A DNA stretch of 64,000 bases. It comes from UBA5499 sp002426275 (lineage in GTDB: Bacteria; Bacillota; DTU084). The notes beneath the pieces were generated by a model. It did not search any database, was not told the origin of the DNA, and worked only from the letters and a program-made list of their open reading frames with translations. Shown one piece after another: positions 7,921-17,610 of this stretch. The stretch is taken from assembly GCA_937888735.1 (NCBI GenBank), contig CALASN010000164.1:1-64000 (forward strand), given 5' to 3'. Both the position numbers and the translations under genes were made by a program. The stretch's first letter is position 1. Each line of letters begins with the position of its first letter.

Positions 7921-8861
7921 AGTCATATTTTCCAAAAACGGAGAAACAAGCTGTCAGAGACGCCTACGGCCAGGCTTTAGTGGAATGGGGGGGCAAAGAA
8001 GAGCGGCTTGTGGTTTTGGACGCGGACCTGTCGCAATCTACGAAAACAGTCAAGTTTGCCCAAGCTTATCCCCAGCGCTTTTTTCAGCTGGGAGTTGCCG
8101 AGCAGGACATGATGGGAACTGCAGCCGGTCTCAGTTTGGCGGGGAAAATCGCTTTTGCCAGTTCCTTTGCTATTTTTGCCACAGGCAGGGCGTTCGAACA
8201 GATCAGAAACAGCATCGCCTATCCGAACCTGGACGTGAAGGTGGCCGCAACTCACGCCGGGATCACAGTAGGCGAAGACGGTTCTTCTCATCAGGCTTTA
8301 GAGGATATCGCCGTCATGCGGGCTCTTCCCAATATGCACGTTTTGGTGCCTGCCGATGGCCAGGCTACGCGCGAGGCTGTGCGCCTTGCCATCCAGACGC
8401 CGGGGCCGTTTTATCTGCGTATGGGCAGGGAAGCGGTTCCTTTGATTTACGATGCGGACGAATCTTTCGCCGTGGGAGGCGGAAAGCTTTTGCGGCCTGG
8501 CAAAGACGCCACCATCGTGGCCTGCGGGGTGATGGTGGCCCCGGCTCTGACCGCAGCTGAGCAGCTGGCCCAAGAGGGCGTTGACGTGAGAGTGATCGAC
8601 GCTTTTTCCGTAAAACCTTTGGATCGGGAGCTGATTTTGGCTGCCGCCAGGCAGACAGGGGGCATAGTTACGGCGGAAGAGCATAACAACTTGGGAGGCC
8701 TTGGCTCGGCGGTAGCCGAGTTGGTGGCTGCCGAGGCTCCTTGCCGGGTCTTGCGGTTGGGAACCGGCGATCGCTTCGGCCAGTCTGGCAAGCCGGAAGC
8801 GCTTTTGCGGGAGTATGGGCTCACAGCCACAGATCTGGCGAGGGCAGTGAAGGAATTATAG
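7917..8861 (+). CDS. Transketolase, C-terminal subunit
   Basis: 314 residues. It contains the pyrimidine-binding domain of transketolase (DADLSQSTKT, FFQLGVAEQDMMGTAAGL with the catalytic-type Glu, and GEDGSSHQALED) followed by the C-terminal domain (VEEHNN-like AEEHNNLGGLGSAVAE). It overlaps the N-subunit gene by four bases (ATGA), consistent with equimolar synthesis. A TTGCAG/TATAAT promoter follows before ftsE, so the operon probably ends here, although no strong terminator is visible. Confidence 0.92.
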   Translation: MKSYFPKTEKQAVRDAYGQALVEWGGKEERLVVLDADLSQSTKTVKFAQAYPQRFFQLGVAEQDMMGTAAGLSLAGKIAFASSFAIFATGRAFEQIRNSIAYPNLDVKVAATHAGITVGEDGSSHQALEDIAVMRALPNMHVLVPADGQATREAVRLAIQTPGPFYLRMGREAVPLIYDADESFAVGGGKLLRPGKDATIVACGVMVAPALTAAEQLAQEGVDVRVIDAFSVKPLDRELILAAARQTGGIVTAEEHNNLGGLGSAVAELVAAEAPCRVLRLGTGDRFGQSGKPEALLREYGLTATDLARAVKEL

Positions 8862-8901
8862 TGAAAAATTGTCAGGGCCAAAGCCGCGTCCAAAGAAGGG
8901 T

Positions 8902-8930
8902 TTGCAGTTGGGAAAGCGAAATATTATAAT
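8902..8930 (+). promoter_or_regulatory. Sigma-A-like promoter before ftsE
   Basis: TTGCAG (8902-8907), 17 bases, then a perfect TATAAT (8925-8930). The -10 lies 34 bases before the ftsE ATG. The -35 is weak (only TTG matches firmly). Confidence 0.55.
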
Positions 8931-8964
8931 GATAGTAGACTAATTTGGAGCAGGTGGGAAACAG

Positions 8965-9642
8965 ATGATACAAATGTACCAGGTGAGCAAGCGTTATCCC
9001 AATGGAGCTCTCGCCCTGCAGAATATCAGTTTGGTTATAGAAAAAGGTGAATTCGTTTTTCTCGTAGGCCCGAGCGGCGCAGGCAAATCCACTTTCATGA
9101 AGATGATCATTCGCAGAGAACTGCCGACTTCAGGGAGAATCGTGGTGGGAGGCAGGAATATCGTGCGCCTCCGGCCCTGGGAGATCCCGCGGCTGCGGCG
9201 CAGCGTGGGCACGATTTTTCAAGATTTTCTCTTACTGCCCAATAAAACTACCTATGAGAACGTGGCCTTCGCCCTGGAGGTTACAGAGACCAGTACCAGG
9301 GAGATTCAGCGCCGGGTGCCGGCCGCGTTGGAACTTGTGGGCCTCAAGCACAAGCTTTCCGCGCGACCGCATGAATTATCGGGCGGAGAACAACAACGGG
9401 TTTCCATCGCCCGCTCCATTGTGAATAATCCTTTGATTTTGCTGGCTGACGAACCCACGGGTAATCTGGACCCAGGCACTTCCTGGGGGATCATGGAGCT
9501 GCTCAGCGAGATCAATAAGCGCGGCACTACGGTGCTCATGACCACGCATAACCGCGACATCGTCAACCGGATGAAAAAACGAGTGGTTGCCCTCGAAGCA
9601 GGAAAGATTATTCGCGATGACCAAAGGGGAGTATATCTATGA
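8965..9642 (+). CDS. ftsE: Cell division ATP-binding protein FtsE
   Basis: 225 residues, normal FtsE length. Walker A GPSGAGKST, Q-loop in FQDFLLLPNKT, ABC signature LSGGEQQRVSIARS and Walker B LILLADEPTGNLDP are all intact. FtsE pairs with FtsX to power periplasmic/extracellular murein hydrolase activation at the septum. It overlaps ftsX by four bases and is followed by the expected M23 activator gene, the conserved ftsE-ftsX-M23-ctpA order of many Firmicutes. Confidence 0.93.
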   Translation: MIQMYQVSKRYPNGALALQNISLVIEKGEFVFLVGPSGAGKSTFMKMIIRRELPTSGRIVVGGRNIVRLRPWEIPRLRRSVGTIFQDFLLLPNKTTYENVAFALEVTETSTREIQRRVPAALELVGLKHKLSARPHELSGGEQQRVSIARSIVNNPLILLADEPTGNLDPGTSWGIMELLSEINKRGTTVLMTTHNRDIVNRMKKRVVALEAGKIIRDDQRGVYL

Positions 9643-10520
9643 AACTTACCACAGTGGGGTACCATTTTCGGGAAGCGACGCGCAGCTTGAAGCGCAATGG
9701 GCATATGAGCGCCGTCTCCATTGGCATTATCGGCCTTTGCCTTCTGATTTTAGGAGGATTTCTCCTTGTGGTGGCGAATTTAGACCATATAGCGGAAAAT
9801 ATCGAATCCAGGGTCGAGATCAGAGCCTTTGTCGCGGATAAAACTTCGGACCGGCAGCTGGACGAGCTGAAAGAAAAGCTTGCGGCCATAGAGGGTGTGG
9901 AAGAGGTAGTGTTCATCTCCAAGGAGGAAGGGCTGCAGCAGCTGAAAGAGCAGGTGGCGGATCCAAAGGTCTTCTCCTTGGTGGAAAAAAACCCGCTGCC
10001 GCATTCGTTCAAGATCACCTTGGCGAATCCCGAATCAGTTGAGAGAGTGGCTGCCAAGGTTCAAAAGCTCAGGGGAATAGAACAGGTCAATTACGGTAAA
10101 GAATGGGTGGATAAACTTTTCGCCCTGACCCGCGGCTTTTGGATTGCGGGCGTCGTCGCGGTTGCGGCTTTGCTTACAATCGTGGTGCTGATCATCATCA
10201 ACACCATCCGGTTGGCCGTCTTTTCCCGCCGCAGAGAGATCGAGATCATGAAACTCGTTGGCGCCACAGACTGGTTCATTCGCGTTCCTTTTCTTTTGGA
10301 AGGAATGCTCATGGGGCTGGCGGCGGGAGTTGTGGCTACGATTTTTCTTTACTTCAGCTATGATTTTGTGGCCGGAAAAGTGATCTCCCTGGCTCCTTTT
10401 CTGCCTTGGCTGCCGGCGGGGGCGCTGGTGAGCAATGTCTGTTTGGCCATGCTGCTGTTGGGAATGATGGTGGGCGCTTCTGCCAGCGCCTTTTCCATTC
10501 GTAAATATTTAAAAATTTGA
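9639..10520 (+). CDS. ftsX: Cell division protein FtsX (permease-like)
   Basis: 293 residues. It has a cytoplasmic N-terminus, a first membrane segment at about 24-48 ([20 protein letters not shown]), an extracellular domain to about residue 165, and three further membrane segments at the C-terminus, the FtsX topology. [22 protein letters not shown] is the conserved cytoplasmic coupling loop. The extracellular domain contacts the murein hydrolase activator, most likely the next gene's product. Confidence 0.92.
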   Translation: MKLTTVGYHFREATRSLKRNGHMSAVSIGIIGLCLLILGGFLLVVANLDHIAENIESRVEIRAFVADKTSDRQLDELKEKLAAIEGVEEVVFISKEEGLQQLKEQVADPKVFSLVEKNPLPHSFKITLANPESVERVAAKVQKLRGIEQVNYGKEWVDKLFALTRGFWIAGVVAVAALLTIVVLIIINTIRLAVFSRRREIEIMKLVGATDWFIRVPFLLEGMLMGLAAGVVATIFLYFSYDFVAGKVISLAPFLPWLPAGALVSNVCLAMLLLGMMVGASASAFSIRKYLKI

Positions 10521-10563
10521 TTTGAGGGAGGTAAGGGAATACGCAGGGTATTCCTTAAAGAGG

Positions 10564-11730
10564 ATGGTAGCGAGAAGAAGGCTTTTATTTTGCATTGTTT
10601 TTTTGCTGGTGCCAGCGGTTTGCTTTGCAGCCGGTAGCAACGTGGGCCAAAAGAAGCGCGAACTCAACGGCGTGCAAAGCAAGATCCATCAGACCAAGAA
10701 GAAGCTTCAACAGACCGAGCGTTCGGAGCGGGACGTGCTGGCGACGCTCGGCAAGATGGAGCGTGAGATCCGGCAAAGCAAGACACAAGTTGAAGCCGTC
10801 AATCGGGACTACCAGGATAAAAACGTGGAGATTTCCCGGACCCAAGCCGCTTTGGCAGGCGTCCAGGGGGAATTGGAACAGGCTAAAACGGAGCTTGCGG
10901 CCAGGCAAAAGGCTTTAAATCATCGGTTACGGGCAATTTACATGGCGGGCAGCGGCAGCTATCTGGAATTGCTCTTGACCTCTGAGAGTTTCGGGGATTT
11001 TTTAGTGCGCATGGATTTGGTGAAGCGGATTTTGCGGCAGGACGAAACGCTGTTCAGCGGGATCAAAGCGCAGCAGGAAAAGATCGAAGCTCAGTGCGCG
11101 GTTTTGCGCAAACAGGAGCGGGCGCTGGCGGCCGAGCAGAGTCAGCTGGCTGCTTTGGCCAGGGCCAGGCGCCTGGAACAAGCCACTTTGGTCTCACGGC
11201 AGCAGAGCCATTCCCGCTTCCTCAGAGATCTTCAAGCGCAAAAGCGGGATTATGAACGAGCTTTGGATGAGCTGGAACAGGAATCACGAAGATTGGAAGG
11301 CCTGATCCGCAGGATGCAGAGCGGCAGCAAGACTCCCCAGGCCACGGGCAGCTTTATCTGGCCCGTGCGCGGAAGGATCAGCTCGCCGTTCGGACGCAGG
11401 GTTCATCCCATCACCGGGAAAGCTCGGTTCCACGACGGCATAGATATCGCCCTGGGCGCAGGCAACCCTGTGCTGGCTGCGCAGAGCGGAGCCGTGATCC
11501 ACAGCGGTTGGGTCAACGGTTACGGCTACACCGTGATCATTGACCACGGCGGCGGCCTGTCCACGCTTTACGGCCACAATTCGGCGCTTTTGGTGCGGGC
11601 GGGACAACAAGTAGAAAGAGGACAGATAATTTCCAGGGTAGGCAGCACAGGCCTCAGCACCGGACCTCACGTCCATTTCGAAGTCAGAAAGAACGGAACG
11701 CCGGTTAATCCTATGAATTATTTGCCCTAG
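10564..11730 (+). CDS. EnvC-like M23 family murein hydrolase (activator)
   Basis: About 388 residues. It begins with a signal peptide ([21 protein letters not shown]), continues with a long coiled coil (about residues 25-250) and ends with a LytM/M23 domain. Metal-site residues are intact: [15 protein letters not shown] (HxxxD-type) and HVHFEV (HxH), so it could be an active endopeptidase rather than only an activator. The start is unclear. ATG 10564 gives a clean signal peptide but the AAAGAGG is too close, while a strong GGGAGG at 10525-10530 has no in-frame start at normal spacing; TTG 10522 is also open. Confidence 0.85.
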   Translation: MVARRRLLFCIVFLLVPAVCFAAGSNVGQKKRELNGVQSKIHQTKKKLQQTERSERDVLATLGKMEREIRQSKTQVEAVNRDYQDKNVEISRTQAALAGVQGELEQAKTELAARQKALNHRLRAIYMAGSGSYLELLLTSESFGDFLVRMDLVKRILRQDETLFSGIKAQQEKIEAQCAVLRKQERALAAEQSQLAALARARRLEQATLVSRQQSHSRFLRDLQAQKRDYERALDELEQESRRLEGLIRRMQSGSKTPQATGSFIWPVRGRISSPFGRRVHPITGKARFHDGIDIALGAGNPVLAAQSGAVIHSGWVNGYGYTVIIDHGGGLSTLYGHNSALLVRAGQQVERGQIISRVGSTGLSTGPHVHFEVRKNGTPVNPMNYLP

Positions 11731-11745
11731 CGAGGTGGCGACTTA

Positions 11746-13164
11746 ATGCGACAACGACGGCGGCTAGCGATCCTGATTGTTTTGGCGGCGCTGCTCTTTT
11801 TGGGAGCAAGTTCCGTAGCTTTCAGGGGAGCCCGCGCAGATTCACAGGCAGCTAAACCCGCAGAGGGCCTGGCGGACGCTCTGCAGGTTATCGCTTTGCT
11901 GAAGACGCAATATGTGGATCCAATCAGCAGTTTGGATTTGATGAAGAACTATCTCACAGCCGGAACCATCGGCGGCATGCTTTCCAAATCTTTGGACGAC
12001 CCTTATACGCGTTATATGGATAAGGCGGCTTTTTCAGACATGATGATCGATACCAGGGGCAGCTTTTTCGGAATTGGCCTTTATATCGCCCTTGATCAAG
12101 ACGAGCGCCTGATCGTGGTTGCGCCCATCGAAGGCACGCCCGCCAAACGCGCGGGCATTAAAAGCGGCGATCACATCGTCAAGATTGATGACAAATCCAC
12201 CCGTTTCATGTCCACGGATCAGGCGGCGTCGCTGATGCGAGGCCCCAAAGACACAGCGGTGGATTTGATTATCCAGCGGGGCAAAGAGGAGCTTTTCTTT
12301 ACCATCAAACGCGATGAGATCAATGTGCCTGCTGTGACCACAGAAGCCGTAGAGAACCACCCCAAGCTTTATCATCTTGAACTTTCAGCCTTCAGCGAAG
12401 AGACGGTGCCGCAGCTGGAAAAAGCGCTGCGGGAGATTCAGTCCAAAGGCGGAGAAGGCATTATTTTAGATTTGCGCTATAATCCCGGCGGCCTTTTGAA
12501 CACTGCCATCTCCGTTGCCAGTTACTTTTTGGACAAAGACCAAAATGTGCTTCAGATCATCGACAGGAAGCAGGGCAAAGAGATCAAAAAGACCGTTGAC
12601 GTGCCGCTCCGCACAAAGCTGCCCGTGGTGGTGTTGGTTAACAAGTATAGCGCCAGCGCCTCGGAGATTCTCACTGGAGCCCTGAAAGACAACGCCAGGG
12701 CGAAAGTTGTGGGCACCAAAACTTTTGGCAAGGGCCTCGTGCAGACTATCTTCCCCTTGACCAGCGGCGGCGCTGTCTCGCTGACGACGCAGCGCTATCT
12801 CACCGCAGGCGGCAAGGACATCAATAAGCTTGGCATCAAGCCGGATTATGTGGTGTCGATTCTGGAAGAAGAGTCCAGAGAGGACGGATTGCCTGTCGCC
12901 CTCTGGACCAAAGAAGCAGCGGAACTGAAGACCGAAGACGGCAAGACCGTCAAGGTACCAAGCGGCAGCCAGCTTGAGGTTGCCGGCAGAGATGAAAAGC
13001 AGAAGCGCTGGCAGGTAGAATATAAGACTGACCAGGCGCAATATAAAGGCTGGATTTCCGAAGAGAACTTGCAGCAATTCAACCCTGTGGATCTGCAGCT
13101 GCAAAAGGCAATCGAGGTGCTGTCCGACCAATTGCCTTCATCAGAGCTGAAACAGGCTAGCTGA
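11746..13164 (+). CDS. ctpA: Carboxyl-terminal processing protease (S41, CtpA/CtpB-like)
   Basis: 472 residues. An N-terminal signal/anchor (LAILIVLAALLFLGASS) precedes a PDZ domain (about 105-190, with GTPAKRAGIKSGDHIVKI) and the S41 protease core. The nucleophile motif SASASE lies at residues 302-307 and the lysine motif KTFGKGLVQT about 25 residues later. The C-terminal ~90 residues (GSQLEVAGRD...WISEENLQQF) form an extra SH3-like or substrate-binding appendage. These proteases trim envelope proteins and regulate cell-wall enzymes or sporulation signalling. Confidence 0.9.
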   Translation: MRQRRRLAILIVLAALLFLGASSVAFRGARADSQAAKPAEGLADALQVIALLKTQYVDPISSLDLMKNYLTAGTIGGMLSKSLDDPYTRYMDKAAFSDMMIDTRGSFFGIGLYIALDQDERLIVVAPIEGTPAKRAGIKSGDHIVKIDDKSTRFMSTDQAASLMRGPKDTAVDLIIQRGKEELFFTIKRDEINVPAVTTEAVENHPKLYHLELSAFSEETVPQLEKALREIQSKGGEGIILDLRYNPGGLLNTAISVASYFLDKDQNVLQIIDRKQGKEIKKTVDVPLRTKLPVVVLVNKYSASASEILTGALKDNARAKVVGTKTFGKGLVQTIFPLTSGGAVSLTTQRYLTAGGKDINKLGIKPDYVVSILEEESREDGLPVALWTKEAAELKTEDGKTVKVPSGSQLEVAGRDEKQKRWQVEYKTDQAQYKGWISEENLQQFNPVDLQLQKAIEVLSDQLPSSELKQAS

Positions 13165-13177
13165 GGTGGATTGAAAG

Positions 13178-13555
13178 ATGAAAAAATTAGCTCGCTCTCA
13201 GGATAAGATCATCGGCGGAGTATGCGGCGGCGTAGCCGAATACTTTGGCATGGATGTCTTTCTGGTTCGGTTGTTGTGGGTTTTATTGGCCTGTTTTGGC
13301 GGCACGGGGTTCATCCTCTATCTGGCCCTGTGGCTGCTCCTCCCCTCCCAAGAGGAAGCCTGGCAAAGCGGCGGGGTGATCGATTTAGGCAGCCCGGAAG
13401 ATCTGGCGAAGCGGAAAACCATGATCGGCGTGGCGCTCATCGTCTTGGGAGTCCTGCTGCTGTTGGAGGAGTTCATCCCCTGGTTCAGCTGGCGGAATTT
13501 CTGGCCGCTTTTGATCATCGCAGTCGGCGTCTGGCTGATGCTGCACAGACGGTAG
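13178..13555 (+). CDS. PspC domain membrane protein
   Basis: 125 residues. The N-terminal PspC domain is clear: KLARSQDKIIGGVCGGVAEY, then FLVRLLWVLLACFGGTGF and LYLALWLLLPSQEE. A second hydrophobic half (about 85-122) has the IGVALIVLGVLLLLEE and FWPLLIIAVGVWLM pattern of LiaF/DUF5668-type segments. PspC proteins are linked to envelope stress sensing. It is followed 6 bases later by a related small membrane protein. Confidence 0.85.
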   Translation: MKKLARSQDKIIGGVCGGVAEYFGMDVFLVRLLWVLLACFGGTGFILYLALWLLLPSQEEAWQSGGVIDLGSPEDLAKRKTMIGVALIVLGVLLLLEEFIPWFSWRNFWPLLIIAVGVWLMLHRR

Positions 13556-13561
13556 GAGGAA

Positions 13562-13846
13562 ATGCAGATGGAGAGAAACTATTTAGTGGGCATAGTCTTG
13601 GTGGCCGCTGGGCTGCTGCTCCTGTTGAGCAATTTTGGCGTTCTGCCTGCCAATATTTGGCCGCTGCTGCTGAGATTTTGGCCTGTGCTTTTGATCTGCA
13701 CGGGCCTGATGCTGGTGGAGCGGAACGGCAAATGGGGGATCTATCTCTCGCTCGCGTTAGTGATCGCGGTTTTGGCAGGCATCGTCTACTACAGTTACGC
13801 AACCGGCTCCGTCGGCGGAGGTTTTACTCTTCCCGGCAGATGGTAG
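13562..13846 (+). CDS. Small membrane protein with LiaF/DUF5668-like segments
   Basis: 94 residues and three predicted membrane segments. The pattern LVGIVLVAAGLLLLLSNFG and LLRFWPVLLICTGLMLV repeats the second half of the PspC protein before it and resembles N-terminal LiaF-type domains. AGGAGG lies just before the ATG at 13562; a second in-frame ATG at 13568 has better spacing. The two genes are probably co-translated and involved in envelope stress; this is inferred from context only. Confidence 0.7.
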   Translation: MQMERNYLVGIVLVAAGLLLLLSNFGVLPANIWPLLLRFWPVLLICTGLMLVERNGKWGIYLSLALVIAVLAGIVYYSYATGSVGGGFTLPGRW

Positions 13847-13923
13847 CCTGGGCCATAAGCAGAAATAAAACGCAGAAACGGAGGCAGGCTCTCAGACGCT
13901 TTCTTTGAGCCGGGTTCATCTAT

Positions 13924-15243
13924 ATGAAAGAAAAAATCGCCCTGGCATCGCTTGGCTGCGCCAAAAATCAGGTTGACAGCGAAGTGATGCTGGGACTGTT
14001 ACAAGAAGCGGGCTTTCAGCTGACTGGAAATCCCGCCGAGGCGCAGCTTTTGATCGTCAATACCTGCGGTTTCATTACCGCGGCCAAAGAGGAAAGCATC
14101 GCTCAGATCTTGGAGTTTGCCGCTTTGAAAGAAGAGGGGCAAGCCCGCGCTTTGGTGGTAACCGGTTGCTTAAGCCAGCGTTACAGGAAAGAATTGGCCG
14201 GCGAGCTGCCGGAGGTGGATTGCTTTTTAGGAGTAAATGAAGTCCCGCAAATCGTGGAGGTAGCGAAAGATCTGTTGGCGGGCCGCGAGGCGCGCTGCAA
14301 ACCAGGCAACCCTTATCTGTATACCGGCCGGGAATCAAGGCTGCTCACCACCCCCAAAGGCACTGCTTACATTAAGCTTGCCGAGGGGTGCGATAACCGT
14401 TGCACGTATTGCGTGATTCCGGAGATCCGCGGCCCTTACCGCAGCAGGCCCTTGGAAGAGGTCGTCCGCGAAGCCGAACAGTTGGCCGCCTCAGGCGTCC
14501 GTGAGTTAATCCTGGTGGCTCAGGACACCAGTTTCTACGGGACGGATCTCTACGGGAAAAGCGAACTGCCAACGCTTTTGCGGCGTCTGTCCGGGATCGA
14601 GGAACTGGTCTGGCTGAGGCCGCTTTATTTTTACCCCACTCGCGTTACGCCCGAGCTTTTGGAAGTCCTGGCAACGGAGCCTAAAGTCTGCAAGTACATA
14701 GATTTGCCGTTGCAGCATGCCTCAGCGAAGCTCCTTTCCTTGATGGGCAGGGGCGGCAGCCGGGAGAGCCTGCTGCGGAAACTCGCTGAAATTCGCGCCG
14801 CGGTTCCCGAAGTTATCATCCGCAGCACCTTTATCGTGGGCTTCCCTGGAGAAGAAGCAGCGGACTTTCAGGAACTTCTGGCGTTCGTTGAGGAAGCCGA
14901 GATGGACAGGGTAGGGGTCTTCACTTATTCCCGGGAAGAGAACACGCCTGCCGCGACTTTCACCGGGCAAGTGCCTGAGAAGCTTGCCGCGGAGCGGGCG
15001 GAAGAGCTGATGGATGCGCAGCGCTCGATTTCAAGGGCCAAAAATCAAAGACGGGTGGGCACGCGCGCCCTGGTTTTCAGCGAAGGGCCGGCTGAGGAAG
15101 GCGGCAGCATCGCGCGCTCTCAGGCGGAGGCGCCGGAGGTGGACGGGGTGATCTTCCTCAAGGAAAAGCTTCCGGCCGGTCAGTTTGCAACTGCCCGGAT
15201 CACGGAAGCTTTGGACTATGATTTGAAGGCGGAATTGACATGA
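13924..15243 (+). CDS. rimO: Ribosomal protein S12 methylthiotransferase RimO
   Basis: 439 residues, the standard length. The N-terminal UPF0004 domain has its three cysteines (LGCAKNQ, NTCGF, TGCLSQRY), the radical SAM motif is CDNRCTYC (CxxxCxxC), and a C-terminal TRAM domain follows. RimO adds a methylthio group to an aspartate of ribosomal protein S12. The QVDSE after GCAKN and IPEIRGPYRSR favour RimO over MiaB. It is read in the same direction as the ftsE-ctpA cluster. Confidence 0.92.
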   Translation: MKEKIALASLGCAKNQVDSEVMLGLLQEAGFQLTGNPAEAQLLIVNTCGFITAAKEESIAQILEFAALKEEGQARALVVTGCLSQRYRKELAGELPEVDCFLGVNEVPQIVEVAKDLLAGREARCKPGNPYLYTGRESRLLTTPKGTAYIKLAEGCDNRCTYCVIPEIRGPYRSRPLEEVVREAEQLAASGVRELILVAQDTSFYGTDLYGKSELPTLLRRLSGIEELVWLRPLYFYPTRVTPELLEVLATEPKVCKYIDLPLQHASAKLLSLMGRGGSRESLLRKLAEIRAAVPEVIIRSTFIVGFPGEEAADFQELLAFVEEAEMDRVGVFTYSREENTPAATFTGQVPEKLAAERAEELMDAQRSISRAKNQRRVGTRALVFSEGPAEEGGSIARSQAEAPEVDGVIFLKEKLPAGQFATARITEALDYDLKAELT

Positions 15244-15277
15244 TCGTCTTTACGGCAGCAAAAGGAGGAATTTTAGG

Positions 15278-16519
15278 ATGAACAGAGAAGAACTTGCGGC
15301 GAAGATTCAGCGAACGTTGGCGGAAACCCCCATTACTGATGTGCACACTCATCTTTACACGCCTGATTTTGGCAATCTGCTTTTGTGGGGGATCGATGAA
15401 CTTTTGACATATCATTATTTAGCGGCGGAGACCCTCCGGATCGCGAATACTGATCCTGCGGACTTTTGGCGGCTGTCCAAACGGCAGCAGGCGGATCTTG
15501 TCTGGAAGACGCTATTTATTGAGCGCTCTCCCATCAGCGAAGCTTGCCGCGGAGTCCTGACCTGCCTTGCCAAACTGGGACTTGATGTGGCCAGCAGAGA
15601 TCTGGAGTCCTACCGCCAATATTTTGCCGGCTTTACGCCGGAGCAGTATCTGGAAAAGGTCCTTGAGATCTCCCATGTGAAAACCGTGGTCATGACAAAC
15701 GATCCCTTTGATCCGGCCGAGCGCGGCATCTGGGAGCGCGGTAGAAAGGAAGATCCTCGTTTCCGCGCGGTCCTGCGCCTGGATCCGCTCCTGGTGACAA
15801 CGCCTCAGGGCATCGCCGTCCTGCGTCAGCTTGGCTATGATGTGGAGGGAGGCCTGAGTCAGCGAACCCTGGCCGAGGTACGCCGTTTTCTCACCGACTG
15901 GCTGGATAAACTGAACGCCGTCTATATGGCGGTCTCGCTGCCGCCGACTTTCACCTTCCCTGCCAACAACCTGCAGGCCCGCTTGCTCGAACGCTGCGTG
16001 CTGCCCGTGAGCAGGGAGCGGAATGTGCCCTTTGCCATGATGATCGGCGTGAAAAAACTGGCGAATCCGGAGCTCGTCTTGGCTGGAGACAGCGTGGGCA
16101 AGAGCAGCATTGAAGCTGTGGAATACCTGTGCGCCAACTTCCCGCACAACAAGTTCCTGGTGACCATGCTGGCGCGGGAGAATCAGCATGAATTGGCAGT
16201 GGCGGCGCGCAAATTCCGCAACCTGATGCCGTTCGGCTGCTGGTGGTTCTTAAACAACCCCAGCTTGATCGAAGAGATTACTCGCCTGCGGACAGAGCTT
16301 TTGGGCCTCAGCTATCTGCCCCAGCACTCTGACGCCAGGGTTTTGGACCAGCTGGTCTATAAATGGACCCACTCCCGCCAGATCATCGGCAAAGTGCTGC
16401 TGGATAAGTATTCCGACCTGGAGCGCACAGGCTGGCAAGTATCGGAGCAGGAAATCCAGCGCGATATCGAAGCGCTATTGGGCGGTAATTTTTGGAGTTT
16501 CTTAGAAAAGGAAATCTGA
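15278..16519 (+). CDS. Uronate (glucuronate) isomerase-like protein
   Basis: 413 residues. The N-terminus ITDVHTHLYTPDFG gives the HxH metal motif, and the LLWGIDELLTYHYLAAE that follows is characteristic of the glucuronate isomerase family (PF02614, amidohydrolase fold). Further support comes from a HNKFLVTMLARENQHE segment and a C-terminal WTHSRQIIGKVL. Canonical UxaC is about 470 residues, so this is a shorter subfamily member; a role in hexuronate catabolism is likely but the exact substrate is open. A strong SD (AAAGGAGG) precedes the ATG. Confidence 0.8.
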   Translation: MNREELAAKIQRTLAETPITDVHTHLYTPDFGNLLLWGIDELLTYHYLAAETLRIANTDPADFWRLSKRQQADLVWKTLFIERSPISEACRGVLTCLAKLGLDVASRDLESYRQYFAGFTPEQYLEKVLEISHVKTVVMTNDPFDPAERGIWERGRKEDPRFRAVLRLDPLLVTTPQGIAVLRQLGYDVEGGLSQRTLAEVRRFLTDWLDKLNAVYMAVSLPPTFTFPANNLQARLLERCVLPVSRERNVPFAMMIGVKKLANPELVLAGDSVGKSSIEAVEYLCANFPHNKFLVTMLARENQHELAVAARKFRNLMPFGCWWFLNNPSLIEEITRLRTELLGLSYLPQHSDARVLDQLVYKWTHSRQIIGKVLLDKYSDLERTGWQVSEQEIQRDIEALLGGNFWSFLEKEI

Positions 16520-16523
16520 GGCA

Positions 16524-16548
16524 TTTGGGGGCTCGCCGAGCCCCCAAA
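16524..16548 (+). terminator. Hairpin after the uronate isomerase gene
   Basis: TTTGGGGGCTC and GAGCCCCCAAA form an 11-bp perfect stem with a GCC loop. The following T-run is poor (AACTTGTT), so termination efficiency is uncertain. Confidence 0.6.
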
Positions 16549-16635
16549 ACTTGTTAATGGAGTCGCCGACAGCAGCAAAGAGATAGAGCTCGCAAGCTTT
16601 TCACAGAGAGAAGCATTGTGAAGGTGGGAGCGACA

Positions 16636-17337
16636 ATGAAACGATTCATCGCCAGGCTCAAGGAAAAGGCAAAAGGCGGCTCCGTCCGGCCTGTGATCTA
16701 TGTGGCGTTTGGGGACAGCGTGACTCAAGGCTGCAGGGAGTATGGCAATCTAGATCCGCAAGGGGTGTACCACGCCAAACTGCGCCGGACGATCCGCCAG
16801 TTTTTTCCTAAAACCGTCATAGAGGTAATCAATTCCGGAGTTGGGGGAGAAAACGCCGCAGAAGGCTGCAAACGCTTAGAGCGGGATGTGCTCGCCTTCA
16901 GCCCAGATCTTGTAACCATCGCCTTTGGGCTCAATGACGCCTGGGGCGGCAAGGAGGGAGTGGAGCAGTATAAATCCGCGCTCAGCCAGATGGTCTCCGG
17001 CATCCGTCGGCAAACGGAGGCGGATGTCGTTTTCATCACTCCCAATATGATGTTGACTCGCGATAATCCCAATGTGCATCCGCAGCACAAGTCTCTGGCG
17101 GAAGAGATGCTGCGTCTCAGCACAGGAGGCATTTTAGACCTTTACGTGGATGCTATGCGGACTCTGGCAGCACAGCTTGATGTGCCCGTGGCGGACGCTT
17201 ATGCGGCTTGGAAAGGCTGGGAGCGGGAAGGTAGGGATATAAATCAGCTTTTGTCCAACGGCTTGAATCATCCTGGGGAAGAAGGGCATGCATTGGTTTC
17301 CCGGCTGCTGTGGCAACTCATTGAGAGCTATCGGTAG
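16636..17337 (+). CDS. SGNH/GDSL-family hydrolase
   Basis: 233 residues, no signal peptide. Block I AFGDSVTQG carries the catalytic Ser, block II GVGGENA the oxyanion Gly, block III FGLNDAWG the Asn, and GLNHPGEEGH near the C-terminus the His. All four SGNH blocks are intact. Such enzymes often remove acetyl groups from carbohydrates, which suits the neighbouring glycan genes, but lipase or esterase roles are equally possible. ATG 16636 is preferred over GTG 16618 because GGTGGGA lies just ahead of it. Confidence 0.85.
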   Translation: MKRFIARLKEKAKGGSVRPVIYVAFGDSVTQGCREYGNLDPQGVYHAKLRRTIRQFFPKTVIEVINSGVGGENAAEGCKRLERDVLAFSPDLVTIAFGLNDAWGGKEGVEQYKSALSQMVSGIRRQTEADVVFITPNMMLTRDNPNVHPQHKSLAEEMLRLSTGGILDLYVDAMRTLAAQLDVPVADAYAAWKGWEREGRDINQLLSNGLNHPGEEGHALVSRLLWQLIESYR

Positions 17338-17371
17338 CATTTTTATCATCGTGGCGGAGGATTCTATTTGA

Positions 17372-17401
17372 GGCAGTTGTGGGATCGGTCCCACAACTGC
17401 C
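17372..17401. promoter_or_regulatory. 13-bp inverted repeat; part of a possible operator set
   Basis: GGCAGTTGTGGGA (17372-17384) pairs perfectly with 17389-17401 across a TCGG loop. There is no T-run, so it may be a factor-dependent terminator or an operator. The inner ATCGGTCCCA recurs inverted as TGGGACCGAT at 17568-17577 and as the near copy TGGGACCGCT at 17500-17509, both between here and the lacI-type gene at 17611. The rest of 17338-17610 shows no gene. Confidence 0.4.
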
Positions 17402-17610
17402 GTTACATTGTCGAAAAATTTTTCTGGGATAAAGAGGAGATTTTCCTTTTATGTGGAAATAGATTATTAAATAGGCTGTTACATCTTTGGGGTTATTTTT
17501 GGGACCGCTCTCTCAGACGTTGTGGAATCGAAAGTGCTTTCGCAGGAACTTCCTAGTTGACTACAGATGGGACCGATTACACACAAATTTAATTAAAGCA
17601 GAGGATGAAC

